From CAWFPR01 sp963817635 (GTDB lineage: Bacteria; Acidobacteriota; Vicinamibacteria; Vicinamibacterales; 2-12-FULL-66-21), in contig CAWFPR010000008.1 in assembly GCA_963817635.1 (NCBI GenBank), positions 1 to 64,000 on the forward strand: DNA of 64,000 nucleotides. The letters are read 5' to 3'. Made by a program: the position numbers and the translations under genes. The notes under the pieces are model-generated. The model was not told the DNA's origin. It did not search any database and saw nothing but the letters and a program-made list of their open reading frames with translations. Shown piece by piece: positions 43,742 to 53,998 of the stretch; position 1 is the first letter of the stretch; each line of letters opens with the position of its first letter.

Positions 43742-43837
43742 TGGGAGAATCGCGAAAAATCGCGTGTAGCCCGCCAGTTGCCGGATTCCCGGCTCACACT
43801 TTCGTCAGCAAACGTCCAATTTCTTCGCCGCCAGGGA

Positions 43838-46063
43838 CTAGTCCAGCTTCTTCCGCGCGAAGTGGTACAGGGAGTATGCCAGCAGCCCGAACATCACCAC
43901 GGCAAAGACGTTCGACGTTGCGAGGCCGGGGGCGATCCGCGGTCCGAACGCCAGGATCCCCGACGGAATCAGCTTGATGCCCAGCTCCGGATCGCCAAGC
44001 ACGTTGATGATGATGGCGATGAGGCCGACCACACCGCCCGCCGCGATGAGGCCGCTCGCGAAGAGCGAACCCGGGCTCACTTCACTCTCGGCGTGCCCAC
44101 CTGATTTCTCGCGTCCGCGCTCGGCGGCCCACCGGACGAGGCCGCCGCAGAAGATGGCCAGCGTCGTGTGGAGGCCGAGGTACGACCCGACGGCAAACGA
44201 CAGCGATCGAATACCGAGCAGTTCCACGGCGATGACGAGGAACACGCCCATCGCGACGAGGCGCCACGGCAGCCGCTGATTCAGGATGCCGGTGATGACG
44301 GTCGCCATCAGGCGACCCTGCGGCGCGGCCGCCTTGTCGCTGCCGATCCCCGTGATCCACTGCACCTCGATCTGCTTCGTGTCGGGGTCGTAGAGATACT
44401 TGCCGTCCGGCAGCTCGCGCGACCCGAGCGCGTTCACCAGGACGTACTGCTTGTCGTGGTAGGTCTGCGGGTGAGGGTTGTCCAGCTCTTTCTCGATCCG
44501 GATGGCGGCGCCGCGCTGCCCCTGCTCGGCGCGCACCTGCTCGATGTTGAGCGGGAGCTGGACCGGACGGAACTCGGACAGCCCGAAGTTCATCAGCATC
44601 AGCGTGCCGCCGATCACGAACACCGACACCATGACGCCGATCATCAGCGCCACCTGCTGGCGATAGGGCGTCGCTCCCACCAGGAACCCGGTTTTCAGAT
44701 CCTGCGACGTGGCGCCGGCGTTCGCCGCCGCGACGCAGACGACTCCGCCGATCGCGATGGCGAGCGCCGCGTAAGCGGGCGCCGTCCAGCCCATGGCGAG
44801 GAACATCGCGCAGGTGGCCATCAGGGTCGCGATCGTCATGCCGCTCACCGGGTTGGCCGACGTGCCGATCAGCCCGCAGATGCGCGACGAGACGGTCACG
44901 AAGAGAAACCCGAACACGACGACGAAGGTCGACGCGATCAGGTTCTCGAAGCCGCTCGTCCTGGCGCCGGCGACCGGGTTGAACGTGAGCATCAGCCACA
45001 TCGAGACGACGATGGCGAGCGAGCCGAGGATGACCCATTTCATCGAGATGTCACGATCGAGCCGGCGGGCGCCAGTGGCTGCGCCGCCTTGCTGCGCGCG
45101 GATGTCCTTGATGCCGCCGCGCAGCGCGTTGATGATGGTCGGCATGGTCTTGGCGAGCGTGATCAGGCCGGCCATCGCGACCGCGCCGGCGCCCATCGGT
45201 CGGATGTAGCTTTCCCACATCTGGCTCGGCGTCATCGCGCCAATCGGGATTGTGCTCGGGTAGAGCGGCGCGACCACGCCTTCGCCGAAGAACTTGATCG
45301 CGGGCATCAGCACCAGCCACGAGAACACGCCGCCGGCGAAGATCGTTCCGGCAATGCGCGGGCCGATGATGTAGCCGACGCCCAGGTATTCGCTGGTGAC
45401 CTCGGCGCGGAACGACGCGCCCGGCAGCCAGCTCGGCTCGTAGAGCGGACGCTGCTTCCAGACCTGCACGGTCGCCATCAGGAACGTGTACGCGCCGCCG
45501 AGGCCGAGCCCCCAGAACACACGGCTCGCAAAGGAGCCGCCCTTCTCGCCGGCCACGAGCACGTCGGCGCACGCCGTGCCCTCCGGGTACAGGAGGTTCC
45601 CGTGCTCCTGCACGATGAGCTGACGCCGCAGCGGAATCATGAACAGCACGCCGATCCAGCCGCCGATGAGGGCGAGCAGGAAGATGCGCGAGTACTCGAA
45701 GGGGAACCCCATGAAGATGAGCGCCGGCAGCGTGAAGATCGCGCCGGCCGCGACCGACTCGCCGGCCGAGCCCGTGGTCTGGACGATGTTGTTCTCGAGA
45801 ATCGACGCCTTGCCGAACGCCCGCAGCAGGCTGATGCTCAGCACCGCGATGGGAATCGACGCCGACACCGTCAGGCCCGCGCGCAACCCGACGTAGACCG
45901 TGACGGCGCCGAAGATGACGCCGAAGATGGCGCCGAAGAGGATCGCCTTGAACGTGAACTCCGGCACGTTCGCCTGTTCGGGCACGTACGGACGAAAGTC
46001 ACTGAGCGGCGCCGTGGAACTCCAGGCGGCGTCCTTGGTTTCGACAGTCGATATCGTCGCCAC
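43838..46063 (-). CDS. OPT family oligopeptide transporter
   Basis: A 741-residue inner-membrane transporter of the OPT superfamily with about 15 helices. Family signatures include FKAILFGAIFGVIFGAVTVY, GSAGESVAAGAIFTLPALIF, LLYPEGTACADVLVAGEKGG and ATSQDLKTGFLVGATPYRQQ. A periplasmic insert at about 510-590 (NPHPQTYHDKQYVLVNALGS) is typical of bacterial members. It probably imports short peptides or metal-ligand complexes, in keeping with the secreted peptidases nearby. Confidence 0.93.
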   Translation of the reverse strand: MATISTVETKDAAWSSTAPLSDFRPYVPEQANVPEFTFKAILFGAIFGVIFGAVTVYVGLRAGLTVSASIPIAVLSISLLRAFGKASILENNIVQTTGSAGESVAAGAIFTLPALIFMGFPFEYSRIFLLALIGGWIGVLFMIPLRRQLIVQEHGNLLYPEGTACADVLVAGEKGGSFASRVFWGLGLGGAYTFLMATVQVWKQRPLYEPSWLPGASFRAEVTSEYLGVGYIIGPRIAGTIFAGGVFSWLVLMPAIKFFGEGVVAPLYPSTIPIGAMTPSQMWESYIRPMGAGAVAMAGLITLAKTMPTIINALRGGIKDIRAQQGGAATGARRLDRDISMKWVILGSLAIVVSMWLMLTFNPVAGARTSGFENLIASTFVVVFGFLFVTVSSRICGLIGTSANPVSGMTIATLMATCAMFLAMGWTAPAYAALAIAIGGVVCVAAANAGATSQDLKTGFLVGATPYRQQVALMIGVMVSVFVIGGTLMLMNFGLSEFRPVQLPLNIEQVRAEQGQRGAAIRIEKELDNPHPQTYHDKQYVLVNALGSRELPDGKYLYDPDTKQIEVQWITGIGSDKAAAPQGRLMATVITGILNQRLPWRLVAMGVFLVIAVELLGIRSLSFAVGSYLGLHTTLAIFCGGLVRWAAERGREKSGGHAESEVSPGSLFASGLIAAGGVVGLIAIIINVLGDPELGIKLIPSGILAFGPRIAPGLATSNVFAVVMFGLLAYSLYHFARKKLD

Positions 46064-46317
46064 GCATCACCTCAGTCGAGTCGATGTGGATGGAATCGGG
46101 GCGCGCCACACCCGTTCACGAGGCGCGGCGCGCGAACATGAGCATTGATTGCGCCAGAAGTACCACACTCCGGCGCCGGGAAATACCGGGTGCGTCCCTG
46201 ACGCCCCGCTCCGGCGAGTGCCGGGATTCCGGCGGTCGATCGGAGGTATCCTCTCTCCAGCGGCCGTCGGAGGCGGCTCTCATTCGTCAACACGCATCCT
46301 CTGTAGGAGCGGTCCCC

Positions 46318-47373
46318 ATGCGCACATCATTCCTCGGTGTTTCCTCAGCACTCCTGCTCACGGTGTTCGTCGTCGCGTGCACCAGGCAGGCGCCGCCAGA
46401 CAATCCCAACAAGGTGGACCGGGCGCAGCTCGCGGTGTTCGCGCCGCTGCCCGAAGTGATGCCGGCCGCGAGCGGACCGGCCAGCGAGCCGCTCGTCGAT
46501 CTCGGGCGCATGCTGTATTTCGAGAAGCGGCTGTCGAAGAGCCAGCAGTTGTCCTGCAACAGTTGTCACGACCTCGCGGCATTCGGCGTCGACAACCAGA
46601 TGACGTCCACGGGTCACAAGGGCCAGCTCGGCGAGCGCAATTCACCGACGGTCTACAACGCGGCCGCCCACGTCGCGCAGTTCTGGGACGGGCGCGCGCC
46701 GGATGTCGAGGCGCAGGCGAAGGGGCCGGTGCTGAACCCCGTCGAAATGGCGATGCCATCCGAGCACATCGTCATCGCCGTGCTCACATCGATGCCGGCG
46801 TACGTCGAGGCGTTCCAGAAGGCGTTCCCGGACGAGCCGAAGCCGATTTCCTACGACAACGTCGGCAGGGCAATCGGGGCGTTCGAGCGCAAGCTCGTGA
46901 CGCCGTCGCGATGGGACGCGTTCCTGAAGGGAGACGACACGGCGCTGACGGCGGAAGAGAAGGCGGGGCTCCGGATGTTCACCTCGGCGGGATGCCAGAC
47001 CTGCCACGCCGGTCCGCTCCTTGGCGGCGCTTCCTTCCAGCGCCTCGGGTTGGTGAAGCCGTTCCCGCGAACCGAGGACCCCGGCCGCTTCAAGGTGACC
47101 AAGGCGGAAGCGGACCGTTCGGTGTTCAAGGTGCCGTCGCTGCGCAACGTGCAGAAGACGAGCCCGTACTTCCACGATGGAAAGACGGTGACGCTCTGGG
47201 ATGCCGTGCAGCAGATGGGCGAGTACCAGCTGGGGCGGACGCTCACCGAACAGGAAACGGGCGACATCGTCGCGTTCCTGCGTGCGCTGACCGGCCAGTT
47301 GCCGACCGACTACATCAAGGAGCCCGCGCTTCCACCGAGCACCCCGGCGACGCCTAAGCCCGATCTGAAGTAG
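46318..47373 (+). CDS. Di-haem cytochrome c peroxidase (MauG/CcpA-like) lipoprotein
   Basis: A 351-residue periplasmic peroxidase starting at ATG 46318 with AGGAG nine bases upstream. The signal peptide ends in a lipobox (FVVAC, Cys21). Two haem-binding motifs are present, C80-N-S-C-H84 and C226-Q-T-C-H230. Between them lies NSPTVYNAAAHVAQFWDGRA, as in CcpA/MauG relatives. It would reduce peroxide with electrons from a c-type cytochrome, or oxidise a protein partner. A terminator-like hairpin follows at 47411. Confidence 0.92.
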   Translation: MRTSFLGVSSALLLTVFVVACTRQAPPDNPNKVDRAQLAVFAPLPEVMPAASGPASEPLVDLGRMLYFEKRLSKSQQLSCNSCHDLAAFGVDNQMTSTGHKGQLGERNSPTVYNAAAHVAQFWDGRAPDVEAQAKGPVLNPVEMAMPSEHIVIAVLTSMPAYVEAFQKAFPDEPKPISYDNVGRAIGAFERKLVTPSRWDAFLKGDDTALTAEEKAGLRMFTSAGCQTCHAGPLLGGASFQRLGLVKPFPRTEDPGRFKVTKAEADRSVFKVPSLRNVQKTSPYFHDGKTVTLWDAVQQMGEYQLGRTLTEQETGDIVAFLRALTGQLPTDYIKEPALPPSTPATPKPDLK

Positions 47374-47410
47374 CCCTCGGGCTCTCGCGACGTGCCGTTT
47401 GCCCACGAGA

Positions 47411-47434
47411 CCCGGCGGCCCTCCGGCCGCCGGG
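47411..47434 (+). terminator. Strong hairpin after the peroxidase gene
   Basis: CCCGGCGGCC and GGCCGCCGGG form a perfect 10-bp GC stem with a 4-base loop. Only a weak T-containing tail follows (gtcccaattctt), so termination may be partial. Confidence 0.65.
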
Positions 47435-47439
47435 GTCCC

Positions 47440-47517
47440 AATTCTTAATTAATTAGTTGACGGCGTAGCGCCCTGGGCGTAGAGTGTGCTCTCGAACTCC
47501 TAATTACTTAAGAGTTC
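47440..47517 (+). promoter_or_regulatory. blaI promoter with two operator-like dyads
   Basis: TTGACG (47457-47462) and TAGAGT (47480-47485) with a 17-bp spacer form a promoter. Downstream, GAACTCCTAA-TTAC-TTAAGAGTTC (47494-47517) is a dyad with 10-bp half-sites matching at 9 of 10 positions. Upstream, ATTCTTAA-TTAA-TTAGTTG (47441-47459) is a second, looser dyad overlapping the -35 element. The AT-rich half-sites stand out in GC-rich DNA. BlaI/MecI repressors bind such paired dyads. Confidence 0.7.
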
Positions 47518-47541
47518 ACGAAAAAGCCAGAGGAAGCCGTG

Positions 47542-47955
47542 ATGCCGAGGCCGCGTTCGCAGGGACTTACCGATGCCGAGCTGCGCGTGATGAACGTCCT
47601 GTGGGCGCGCGGCCGCGCGAGCGTCGGGGACGTCGTCGACGCGCTTCCCGGCTCGGGGAAGCCGGCGTACAACTCGGTCCTGACGATTCTCCGCATTCTC
47701 GAACGCAAGGGGTACGTCGCGCACGAGAAGGCAGGGCGGGCGTTCGTCTACGCGGCGCTCGTCGATCGCGGCCAGGAGCGGCGTCGCGCGGTGTCGCAGA
47801 TGCTGCGGCGCCTCTTCAACGATTCGCCCGCGCTCCTCGTGCAGGATCTGCTCGGCCACGAGCAGGTCGATCCGGCCGAAATCCGCGAACTGCTCGATGC
47901 TGTCGCCAAGGCCGGCGAGGCGCCTGCCGCGGCGACGAAACGGAGCGGCCGATGA
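47542..47955 (+). CDS. BlaI/MecI/CopY family repressor
   Basis: A 137-residue winged-helix repressor (ATG 47542; GTG 47539 also possible). DAELRVMNVLWARGRASVGD and YNSVLTILRILERKGYVAHE form the DNA-binding domain, with the C-terminal dimer helix after SPALLVQDLL. It is normally released by proteolysis through the BlaR1-type partner encoded next, whose start overlaps its stop (ATGA). The likely targets are its own promoter and perhaps the neighbouring secreted-protein genes. Confidence 0.92.
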   Translation: MPRPRSQGLTDAELRVMNVLWARGRASVGDVVDALPGSGKPAYNSVLTILRILERKGYVAHEKAGRAFVYAALVDRGQERRRAVSQMLRRLFNDSPALLVQDLLGHEQVDPAEIRELLDAVAKAGEAPAAATKRSGR

Positions 47956-49394
47956 TCCTCCTGGCGACCTGGCTGTGGCAGGGGATGGCGATCGCGTGCG
48001 CGACCGGCGTGGTCGTGTCGCGCCGCCGCTGGTTTGGCGCGGCCACCCGGCACGCGCTCTGGTGGATGGCGCTCGTGGCTGTTGCGCTCCTCCCGCTGGC
48101 GCCGGTGTTGTCCGGGTTCGCGACGTCCAGTTCCGCGGCGCTCGTGCCCGATCTGCCGCCCGCCGCCGCTGCTGTTCCGCTGCCGGCGGCGCCCGAGGCC
48201 ATGCTCGCCGTCCTGGCCGTCGTCTGGCTGGCCGTGACGGTCTGGTCGCTGGCGCGGATTGCGCTCAGCCTGCGTGCGCTCAAACGGCTGAAGGCCGAAT
48301 CGATGCCGCTGGATCCCGCGCGTGCGGCGGCTCTGCCGATGTGGAACGCGCTCGGGGCGACGCGTCGCCTGCCGCAGCTCCGCGTGTCGAACGACGTCCG
48401 CGCGGCAGCGGCGCTCGGACTCGGCCGTCCCGTGATTCTGCTTTCACCGGCGGTCCTGGCCCTCGGGGACGAAAGCCTGGACGCGATCGTCATGCACGAG
48501 CACGCGCACCTGGCCCGCTACGACGACTGGACGCAGCTCGCACAGGCGCTCGTCGGCGCCGTGCTCGCGCTCCATCCGGCGGCGTGGTTCATCGGCCGGC
48601 ACATCCGGCTGGAACGCGAGGCGGCCTGCGACGATGCCGTCGTGGCGCGCGGGGCGACCGCCTCCGCCTACGCGCGATCGCTCGTCGAACTCGCCGACGC
48701 CACCCGCTTCGACGCGCGCGCTGCGGCAGCGATTCCCGGCGCGACCCGCTCGCGCTCCGAACTGCACCACCGCGTGCGGCGGCTGCTCGATGCGTCGAGG
48801 CCGCGTGAGCTGCGGCTGGCGGTTCCCGCGGTGGCGGGCTGCGCGCTGGCGTTGATCCTCGCCGTCGGGTTGGCGGCCAAGACACCGGGACTCGTCGTGT
48901 TCGTCGAAAGCGACGTGCCCTCGCCTCCGGTCGCGGCTCTGGCGCGGGCGTTCACGCGCTCGGCACGACTGCTGCCGCTCCCGTCTGCGAGCGTTGCACC
49001 TGTCCGGGCCGCTGCGCAAACGGCGCTGCCCGGCGGCGCCAGGGACGTGCCGCCGCAGTCCGCACCAAAGCAGACCGCGCCGCCTCCGCCACTCGTGAGC
49101 GTTCCATTCCCTGCCGCCCCGGCGGCGGCCAACGGCCCCGTGGACGCGCCGCTCGCTACGGTGCCGGTCTCGGCTCGGGCTGTGGAAACCGATCTCGAAC
49201 TGGCGTCCATCCCGGCCTCTGCCGCGCCGGCGCTCACCGCGAGTCCACCGTCCGGGTGGGCAAATCCCTGGATGGGCATCGCACGCTCCGCGACGTCGGC
49301 CGGCAAGGCGACCGGCAGCGGAGCGAAGACGGCCGGTACCTCGATCGGTCGTTTCTTCAGGCGGGCCGGCAAGGCGATCGCCGGCGGCTCCTAA
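47952..49394 (+). CDS. BlaR1/M56 family membrane metalloprotease
   Basis: A 480-residue M56 protease. Membrane helices lie near 1-20, 35-55 and 80-105. The zinc motif H182-E-H-A-H186 is in VMHEHAHLARYDDW, with the third ligand in LEREAACDDAVVA, and a helix near 305-330 follows. The usual penicillin-binding sensor domain is absent. After the last helix comes an Ala/Pro-rich tail of about 150 residues ending GTSIGRFFRRAGKAIAGGS. It would cleave BlaI on receiving a signal, but the signal is unlikely to be a beta-lactam sensed by a PBP-like domain. Confidence 0.9.
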   Translation: MILLATWLWQGMAIACATGVVVSRRRWFGAATRHALWWMALVAVALLPLAPVLSGFATSSSAALVPDLPPAAAAVPLPAAPEAMLAVLAVVWLAVTVWSLARIALSLRALKRLKAESMPLDPARAAALPMWNALGATRRLPQLRVSNDVRAAAALGLGRPVILLSPAVLALGDESLDAIVMHEHAHLARYDDWTQLAQALVGAVLALHPAAWFIGRHIRLEREAACDDAVVARGATASAYARSLVELADATRFDARAAAAIPGATRSRSELHHRVRRLLDASRPRELRLAVPAVAGCALALILAVGLAAKTPGLVVFVESDVPSPPVAALARAFTRSARLLPLPSASVAPVRAAAQTALPGGARDVPPQSAPKQTAPPPPLVSVPFPAAPAAANGPVDAPLATVPVSARAVETDLELASIPASAAPALTASPPSGWANPWMGIARSATSAGKATGSGAKTAGTSIGRFFRRAGKAIAGGS

Positions 49395-49446
49395 CCGTCA
49401 GTCCTGTTTTCCGCGGTTTCATTCGCTTCCGCGCGGAGGCTTCGCT

Positions 49447-50952
49447 ATGCGTGTCTTCCTGGTCAACCCGAGTCATGTCTCGTTCGGCACCGCCGTCATC
49501 ACGCCTCGCTGGATGTACGTCCTGGCGGCGGCGACTCCTTCCCGCTGGGGCGACCCGGTGCTGCTGGACGAGACGCTCGATCCGTGCGACCTGTCGGACG
49601 TGTCGCCGGGCGATGTCGTGGGCATCGGCATCCACACCGGCAACGCCCTGCGCGGATATGAAGTCGGCATGGAGGCGCGCGCGCGCGGCGCTCACGTGAT
49701 ATTCGGCGGCATCCACGCGACGCTCTTTCCGGAAGAAGTTCTCGCGCTTGGCGGAGCCCACGCGGTCGTCAAGGGCGACGGCGACGGCATCTGGCCGGCC
49801 GTGCTGGACGATTGTGTCGCGGGCAATCCGAAGCGGGTCTACGAGGCCGGGCGGATTGGCGGCGACCGGTTCCGCGTCGCGCGCTGGGATCTCCTGCCCG
49901 AGGGGCGCTACATGTGGGCGTCGGTGCAGACGGTGCGCGGCTGTCCGAAGCACTGCTCGTTCTGCTCGGTGTGGCGGACCGATGGACAGGCGCCGCGTCA
50001 GGCGGGCGTGGACGCGGTGGTCCGCGAGGTGGTGGAACTGCGCCGGCGCGGCTTCCGGTTCATCGCGCTCGCGGACGACAATTTTTATCCGGTGTCGCTC
50101 GCCGATCTCGAGCAGGCACGGCGGCGCACCGACAAGACGCGCCTCCAGGAGCTCGAAGCCCTCCGATCCGAGCGTTTCACGCTGATGCAGCGGCTGGCGA
50201 AGCTGCCCGACGACATGGTGTTCTTCACGCAGATCACGATGGAGGCGGCCGAGGACCCCGAGTTCCTGGACGCGATGAGCCGCGCACGCATCCGTGGCGC
50301 GCTCGTCGGCGTGGAGTCGGTGACGCCCGAGGGGCTGAAGGACGTGTTCAAGGGGTTCAACTTCACCGGGGAGGCCCTCGTCGAGCGGCTGCAGGTGTTC
50401 CGCGCGCACGGCGTCCATGTGCTCGGGTCGTTCATTTTCGGCCTCCCCTCCGATCGTCCCGACACGTTCGAGGCGACCGCGGACCTCGCGGACCGCGCCG
50501 GCGTCACGTTCGCGCAGTTCGTGATGCTGACGCCGTTTCCCGGCACCGTGGATTTCGAAAAATGGGAGCGCGACGCGGCCGTGTCCGCGGCGACGATCGA
50601 CGGCGTGCCGATCGCGCGCCACTGGCTGATTCCCCAGGCGCGTCGGCCGAAGGTCTATTCGCCGCACCCTGTGATGTCCCCCGACGAAATCCGGCAGCGC
50701 ACGCAGGCGGTGTGGGATCGGTTCTACGCGCTGCCGCGCGTCTGGGCCCGTTCGCGGACCGTGCGGTCGCTCAAGGGACGGCTGGCCTTCGTGCTGATCT
50801 CCAAGCTGTACCGGCTGATGTACGCGAACACGGGCATCGCGACCGATTCCGCGCGGCACGACCGATCCGTTCGCGTGGCGCGGCTGATCGCGCGGCCGTG
50901 CCGTCGCCTGTTTGCCGCCGATCCGATGCCCGGCCTCGAGGTTCCCATATAA
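49447..50952 (+). CDS. B12-binding-domain radical SAM protein
   Basis: A 501-residue radical SAM enzyme. The N-terminal ~120 residues form a cobalamin-binding-like Rossmann domain (MRVFLVNPSH, VVGIGIHTGN, HVIFGGIHATLFPEE). The classical DxHxxG B12 motif is not seen, so it may not bind cobalamin. The Fe-S site is C166-x3-C170-x2-C173 in VRGCPKHCSFCSVWR, followed by DDNFYPVSLADLE. The C-terminal domain (LKGRLAFVLISKLYRLMYAN) resembles hopanoid or lipid-modifying members (HpnP/HpnJ-like). Product unknown. It is 52 bp after the BlaR1 gene and may share its control. Confidence 0.85.
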   Translation: MRVFLVNPSHVSFGTAVITPRWMYVLAAATPSRWGDPVLLDETLDPCDLSDVSPGDVVGIGIHTGNALRGYEVGMEARARGAHVIFGGIHATLFPEEVLALGGAHAVVKGDGDGIWPAVLDDCVAGNPKRVYEAGRIGGDRFRVARWDLLPEGRYMWASVQTVRGCPKHCSFCSVWRTDGQAPRQAGVDAVVREVVELRRRGFRFIALADDNFYPVSLADLEQARRRTDKTRLQELEALRSERFTLMQRLAKLPDDMVFFTQITMEAAEDPEFLDAMSRARIRGALVGVESVTPEGLKDVFKGFNFTGEALVERLQVFRAHGVHVLGSFIFGLPSDRPDTFEATADLADRAGVTFAQFVMLTPFPGTVDFEKWERDAAVSAATIDGVPIARHWLIPQARRPKVYSPHPVMSPDEIRQRTQAVWDRFYALPRVWARSRTVRSLKGRLAFVLISKLYRLMYANTGIATDSARHDRSVRVARLIARPCRRLFAADPMPGLEVPI

Positions 50953-51012
50953 TCTCCGCAATCATGCTTCGCTGAACGCGAGCCTCTTCACTTACGCAAG
51001 GGAGCCATCACC

Positions 51013-53839
51013 ATGCGCCTTCGCCAGCGCCGCACGCTCGGCCTGTGTCTGTTTCTTGCTTTGCTGGGGTGGGCGACCATCCCGATCCCCGCCCAGTCCG
51101 GCGGCCAGTCCGACGCCTCGATCGTCGACACGATCCACTTCCGCGAAATCGGCCCGACGGCCCAGGGAGGCCGATTCGTGGATTTTGCGGTCGTCGAGGC
51201 CACTCCCCGCATCTTCTACGCGGCCACCGCGACGGGCGGCCTGTGGAAGACCGTCAACAACGGCATCAGCTTCACGCCGATCTTCGACAACCAGCCCGAT
51301 TACGCCATCGGCGCCGTAGCGGTCGCGCAGAGCCGGCCCGACGTGATCTTCGTGGGCACCGGCGAGGCCAACAACTCGCGCTCGACGTACAACGGCCACG
51401 GTGTCTACAAGTCGGTTGACGGCGGCCTGACATGGACGCCGTCAGGTCTGCCCAACGCCGGCCGCATCGGGCGCATCATCGTGCACCCGAAGAATCCGGA
51501 CGTCGTGCTGGTCAGCGGCGAGCGGACGCCTTTATTCCGAGAACCCGGATCGCGGCGTCTACCGCTCGACCGACGGCGGGAAGACGTGGATCAAGACGCT
51601 GGACCACAAGGTGGACGGACGCGAAATCGGCGCGATCGACCTCGCGATGGACCCTTCCAATCCGCAGGTCCTGTACGCGGCCACCTACGACAAGGTTCGA
51701 CGGCCGTGGACGTTCGGCGAGGGAGGCCCCGGCAGCGGGATCTTCAAGTCCACCGACGGCGGGACGACGTGGCGTCAGCTCACCAACGGGCTCCCGACCG
51801 GCATGCTCGGCCGGATCGGGCTCGCCATCGCGCGCAGCAATCCCAAGACCGTCTACGCCGTCGTGGAGAACGCGAACTCGCGCACGGTGTCAGCCGAGGA
51901 GCGGCGCAAGAAGCTGGCCGAGGGGTTCGGCGACGGCTCGATCGGCGATGAACTCTACCGCTCGGACGACGCCGGCGCGACGTGGCGAAAAGTGGCGCCG
52001 CCGGAACCGGCGCCCGGGGGCGATCGTGGCGCCGCGAGCGCCGGCCAGGACGCGCCGCAGGGCGGGGGCCGCGGGCGCGGCGGCTGGTCCGGCGGCAACC
52101 CGCCGTACTACTACGCGCAAATCCGGGTGGACCCGAAGAACAAGGAGCACGTCTATCTCCTCAGCGTCGGCGTCACCCACACGACCGACGGCGGCAAGAC
52201 CTGGTCGAGCGCGTTCAACTTCGGCGGTGACAACCACGCGCTGTGGATCGATCCGGCCGAGAGCGATCACATGCTGCTCGGGTTCGACCACGGCATGGGC
52301 GTCACGTTCGACGGCGGCCGGAACTGGCTCCGGCCGGACAACCTGCCGCTCGCGCAGTTCTACGCGATCGGGTACGACATGGAGCAGCCCTACAACGTGT
52401 ATGGCGGCATCCAGGACAACGGGTCGGCCCGCGGGCCCAGCACGATGAAGAACGGCGGGTCGATTCCCTTCGAGGCGTGGTACCGCGTGGGTGGCGGCGA
52501 CGGCCTCTACAACGTCGTCGATCCGACCGATTCGCGGTGGCTCTACAACGAGAGCCAGTTCGGATCGGCCCAGCGGCTGGATCAGCAGACGGGCCAGAGC
52601 CGTTCCATCGGCTATAGCCGTCCGCAGGGGCAGGATCAGCTCCGCTGGAACTGGTCGTCGCCGATCCTGATTTCGCCGCAGAACCCGGAGGTCATCTACC
52701 ACGGCGCCAACGTGCTCCTGCGCTCCGCGAACCGCGGCGACACCTGGACCGAGATCAGCCCGGACCTGACGAAGAACGTGCCCGAGCACCGCGGAGGGTC
52801 GGGCAACATCCAGTTCGCGACGATCACCACGGTCGACGAGTCTCCCGTCGTCGGCGGAGTGATCTGGGTGGGCACCGACGACGGCAACGTGCAGGTGACG
52901 CGGGACGGCGGAAAGACCTGGACCAACGTCGCCGACAAGATCCCAGGCCACCCGGGCTACTGGGTGAGCCGGGTGCTGGCCTCGTACCACGACGCAGGCA
53001 CCGCATACGTCTCCGTCACCGGTTATCGCCAGGACGACTTCAAGCCATTCGTCTGGAAGACCACCGACTACGGCGCGACCTGGACGTCAATCGCGGGCAA
53101 CCTGCCCGACGAAGCCGTCAACGTGATTCGTGAAGACCGCTGGAACCCGAATCTGCTGTTCGTCGGCACCGATTTCAGCCTGTATGCGTCGCTCGACGGC
53201 GGCAAGGCCTGGCACCGGATGAAGAACGGGCTGACGACCAGCCCGGTCCACGACCTCGCCATCCATCCGCGTGAGCAGGAGTTGATCGTCGCGACTCACG
53301 GACGCGGCATCTACATCGCCGACATTTCCGGCCTCCAGTCGCTGACCCCGGAGGTGCTCGCGTCCGAGGCGCATCTGGCGCCGATCGTCCCGACCGTGCA
53401 GTACATCGCGGGGCTGCGTCCGATGCTGGCTTCGCTGAACTACAACGGCCAGAGCCGGCTGCCTGGCGTGCACATCAACTACTACCTGAGGTCGGCAGCG
53501 AGCGGCGTCACCGTCCGCGTCTTCGACGGCGCGCGCATGATTGCCGAACTGCCGAACGCTCCGGGCAGCGCCGGCCTCAACACCGTGCGCTGGACGATGC
53601 AGTCGGCCCGCCCGACGACGCCGGCGGAACAGCAGGCCGCCGGCCGCGGTGGACGCGGCGGCGGATTCGGCGGATTCGGCGGACGCGGCGGTGCGCAGGA
53701 GCCCGCGACGTCGCGACGGTTCCCGTCGCCGGCGCCGAACACCGTGGTGGCGACCGTGGCCCCGGGTGAGTACCGCGTGGTGCTCAGCGTCGGCGGTCAC
53801 GAGTACACGCAGTTGGCGCTCGTGACGGCGGAGCGCTGA
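51013..53839 (+). CDS. Sortilin/VPS10-type BNR protein, frameshifted
   Basis: A second propeller protein of about 940 residues. The start at 51013 follows gggag. Signal peptide TLGLCLFLALLGWATIPIPA and the first repeats (TGGLWKTVNNGISFTPIF, KSVDGGLTWT) are in one frame to SGERTP. An extra T in CCTTTA (about 51532-51534) breaks it. The next frame continues YSENPDRGVYRSTDGGKTW with further Asp-boxes (KSTDGGTTW, HTTDGGKTW, QVTRDGGKTW) to 53839. A Gly/Arg-rich linker (GRGGRGGGFGGFGGRGG) lies near the C-terminus. Role as for the 36283 paralogue: secreted, probably binding. Confidence 0.88.
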
Positions 53840-53861
53840 ATTCCGCGGCAGTTTGCAGATT

Positions 53862-53895
53862 GGGCGGTGGTTCCGTGAGGGCCACCGCCCTTTTT
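53862..53895 (+). terminator. Rho-independent terminator
   Basis: A 9-bp perfect stem (GGGCGGTGG at 53862-53870, CCACCGCCC at 53882-53890) is followed by TTTTT. GATTGGGCGGTGG is shared with the hairpins at 77 and 15341, but the short-repeat tract in front is nearly absent here. Confidence 0.9.
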
Positions 53896-53998
53896 CGTCA
53901 GGCCTGCGTGCCCGGCTGGAGGTGGTTCCGGACTCGTCATGTGCCGGGGATCGACAGGGTGGTTTACCGACGTGCCGCCGACCAGCACATGAGGGCTG

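Noticed and set aside
44168..46141. 657-codon plus-strand frame opposite the OPT transporter
   Set aside because: Low-complexity Arg/Asp/His antisense shadow of a clear membrane protein.
5475..51534. Frameshifts as programmed frameshifting
   Set aside because: The sites share no slippery heptamer or downstream structure, fall in unrelated genes and are not at known recoding positions. Sequence error or decay is simpler.
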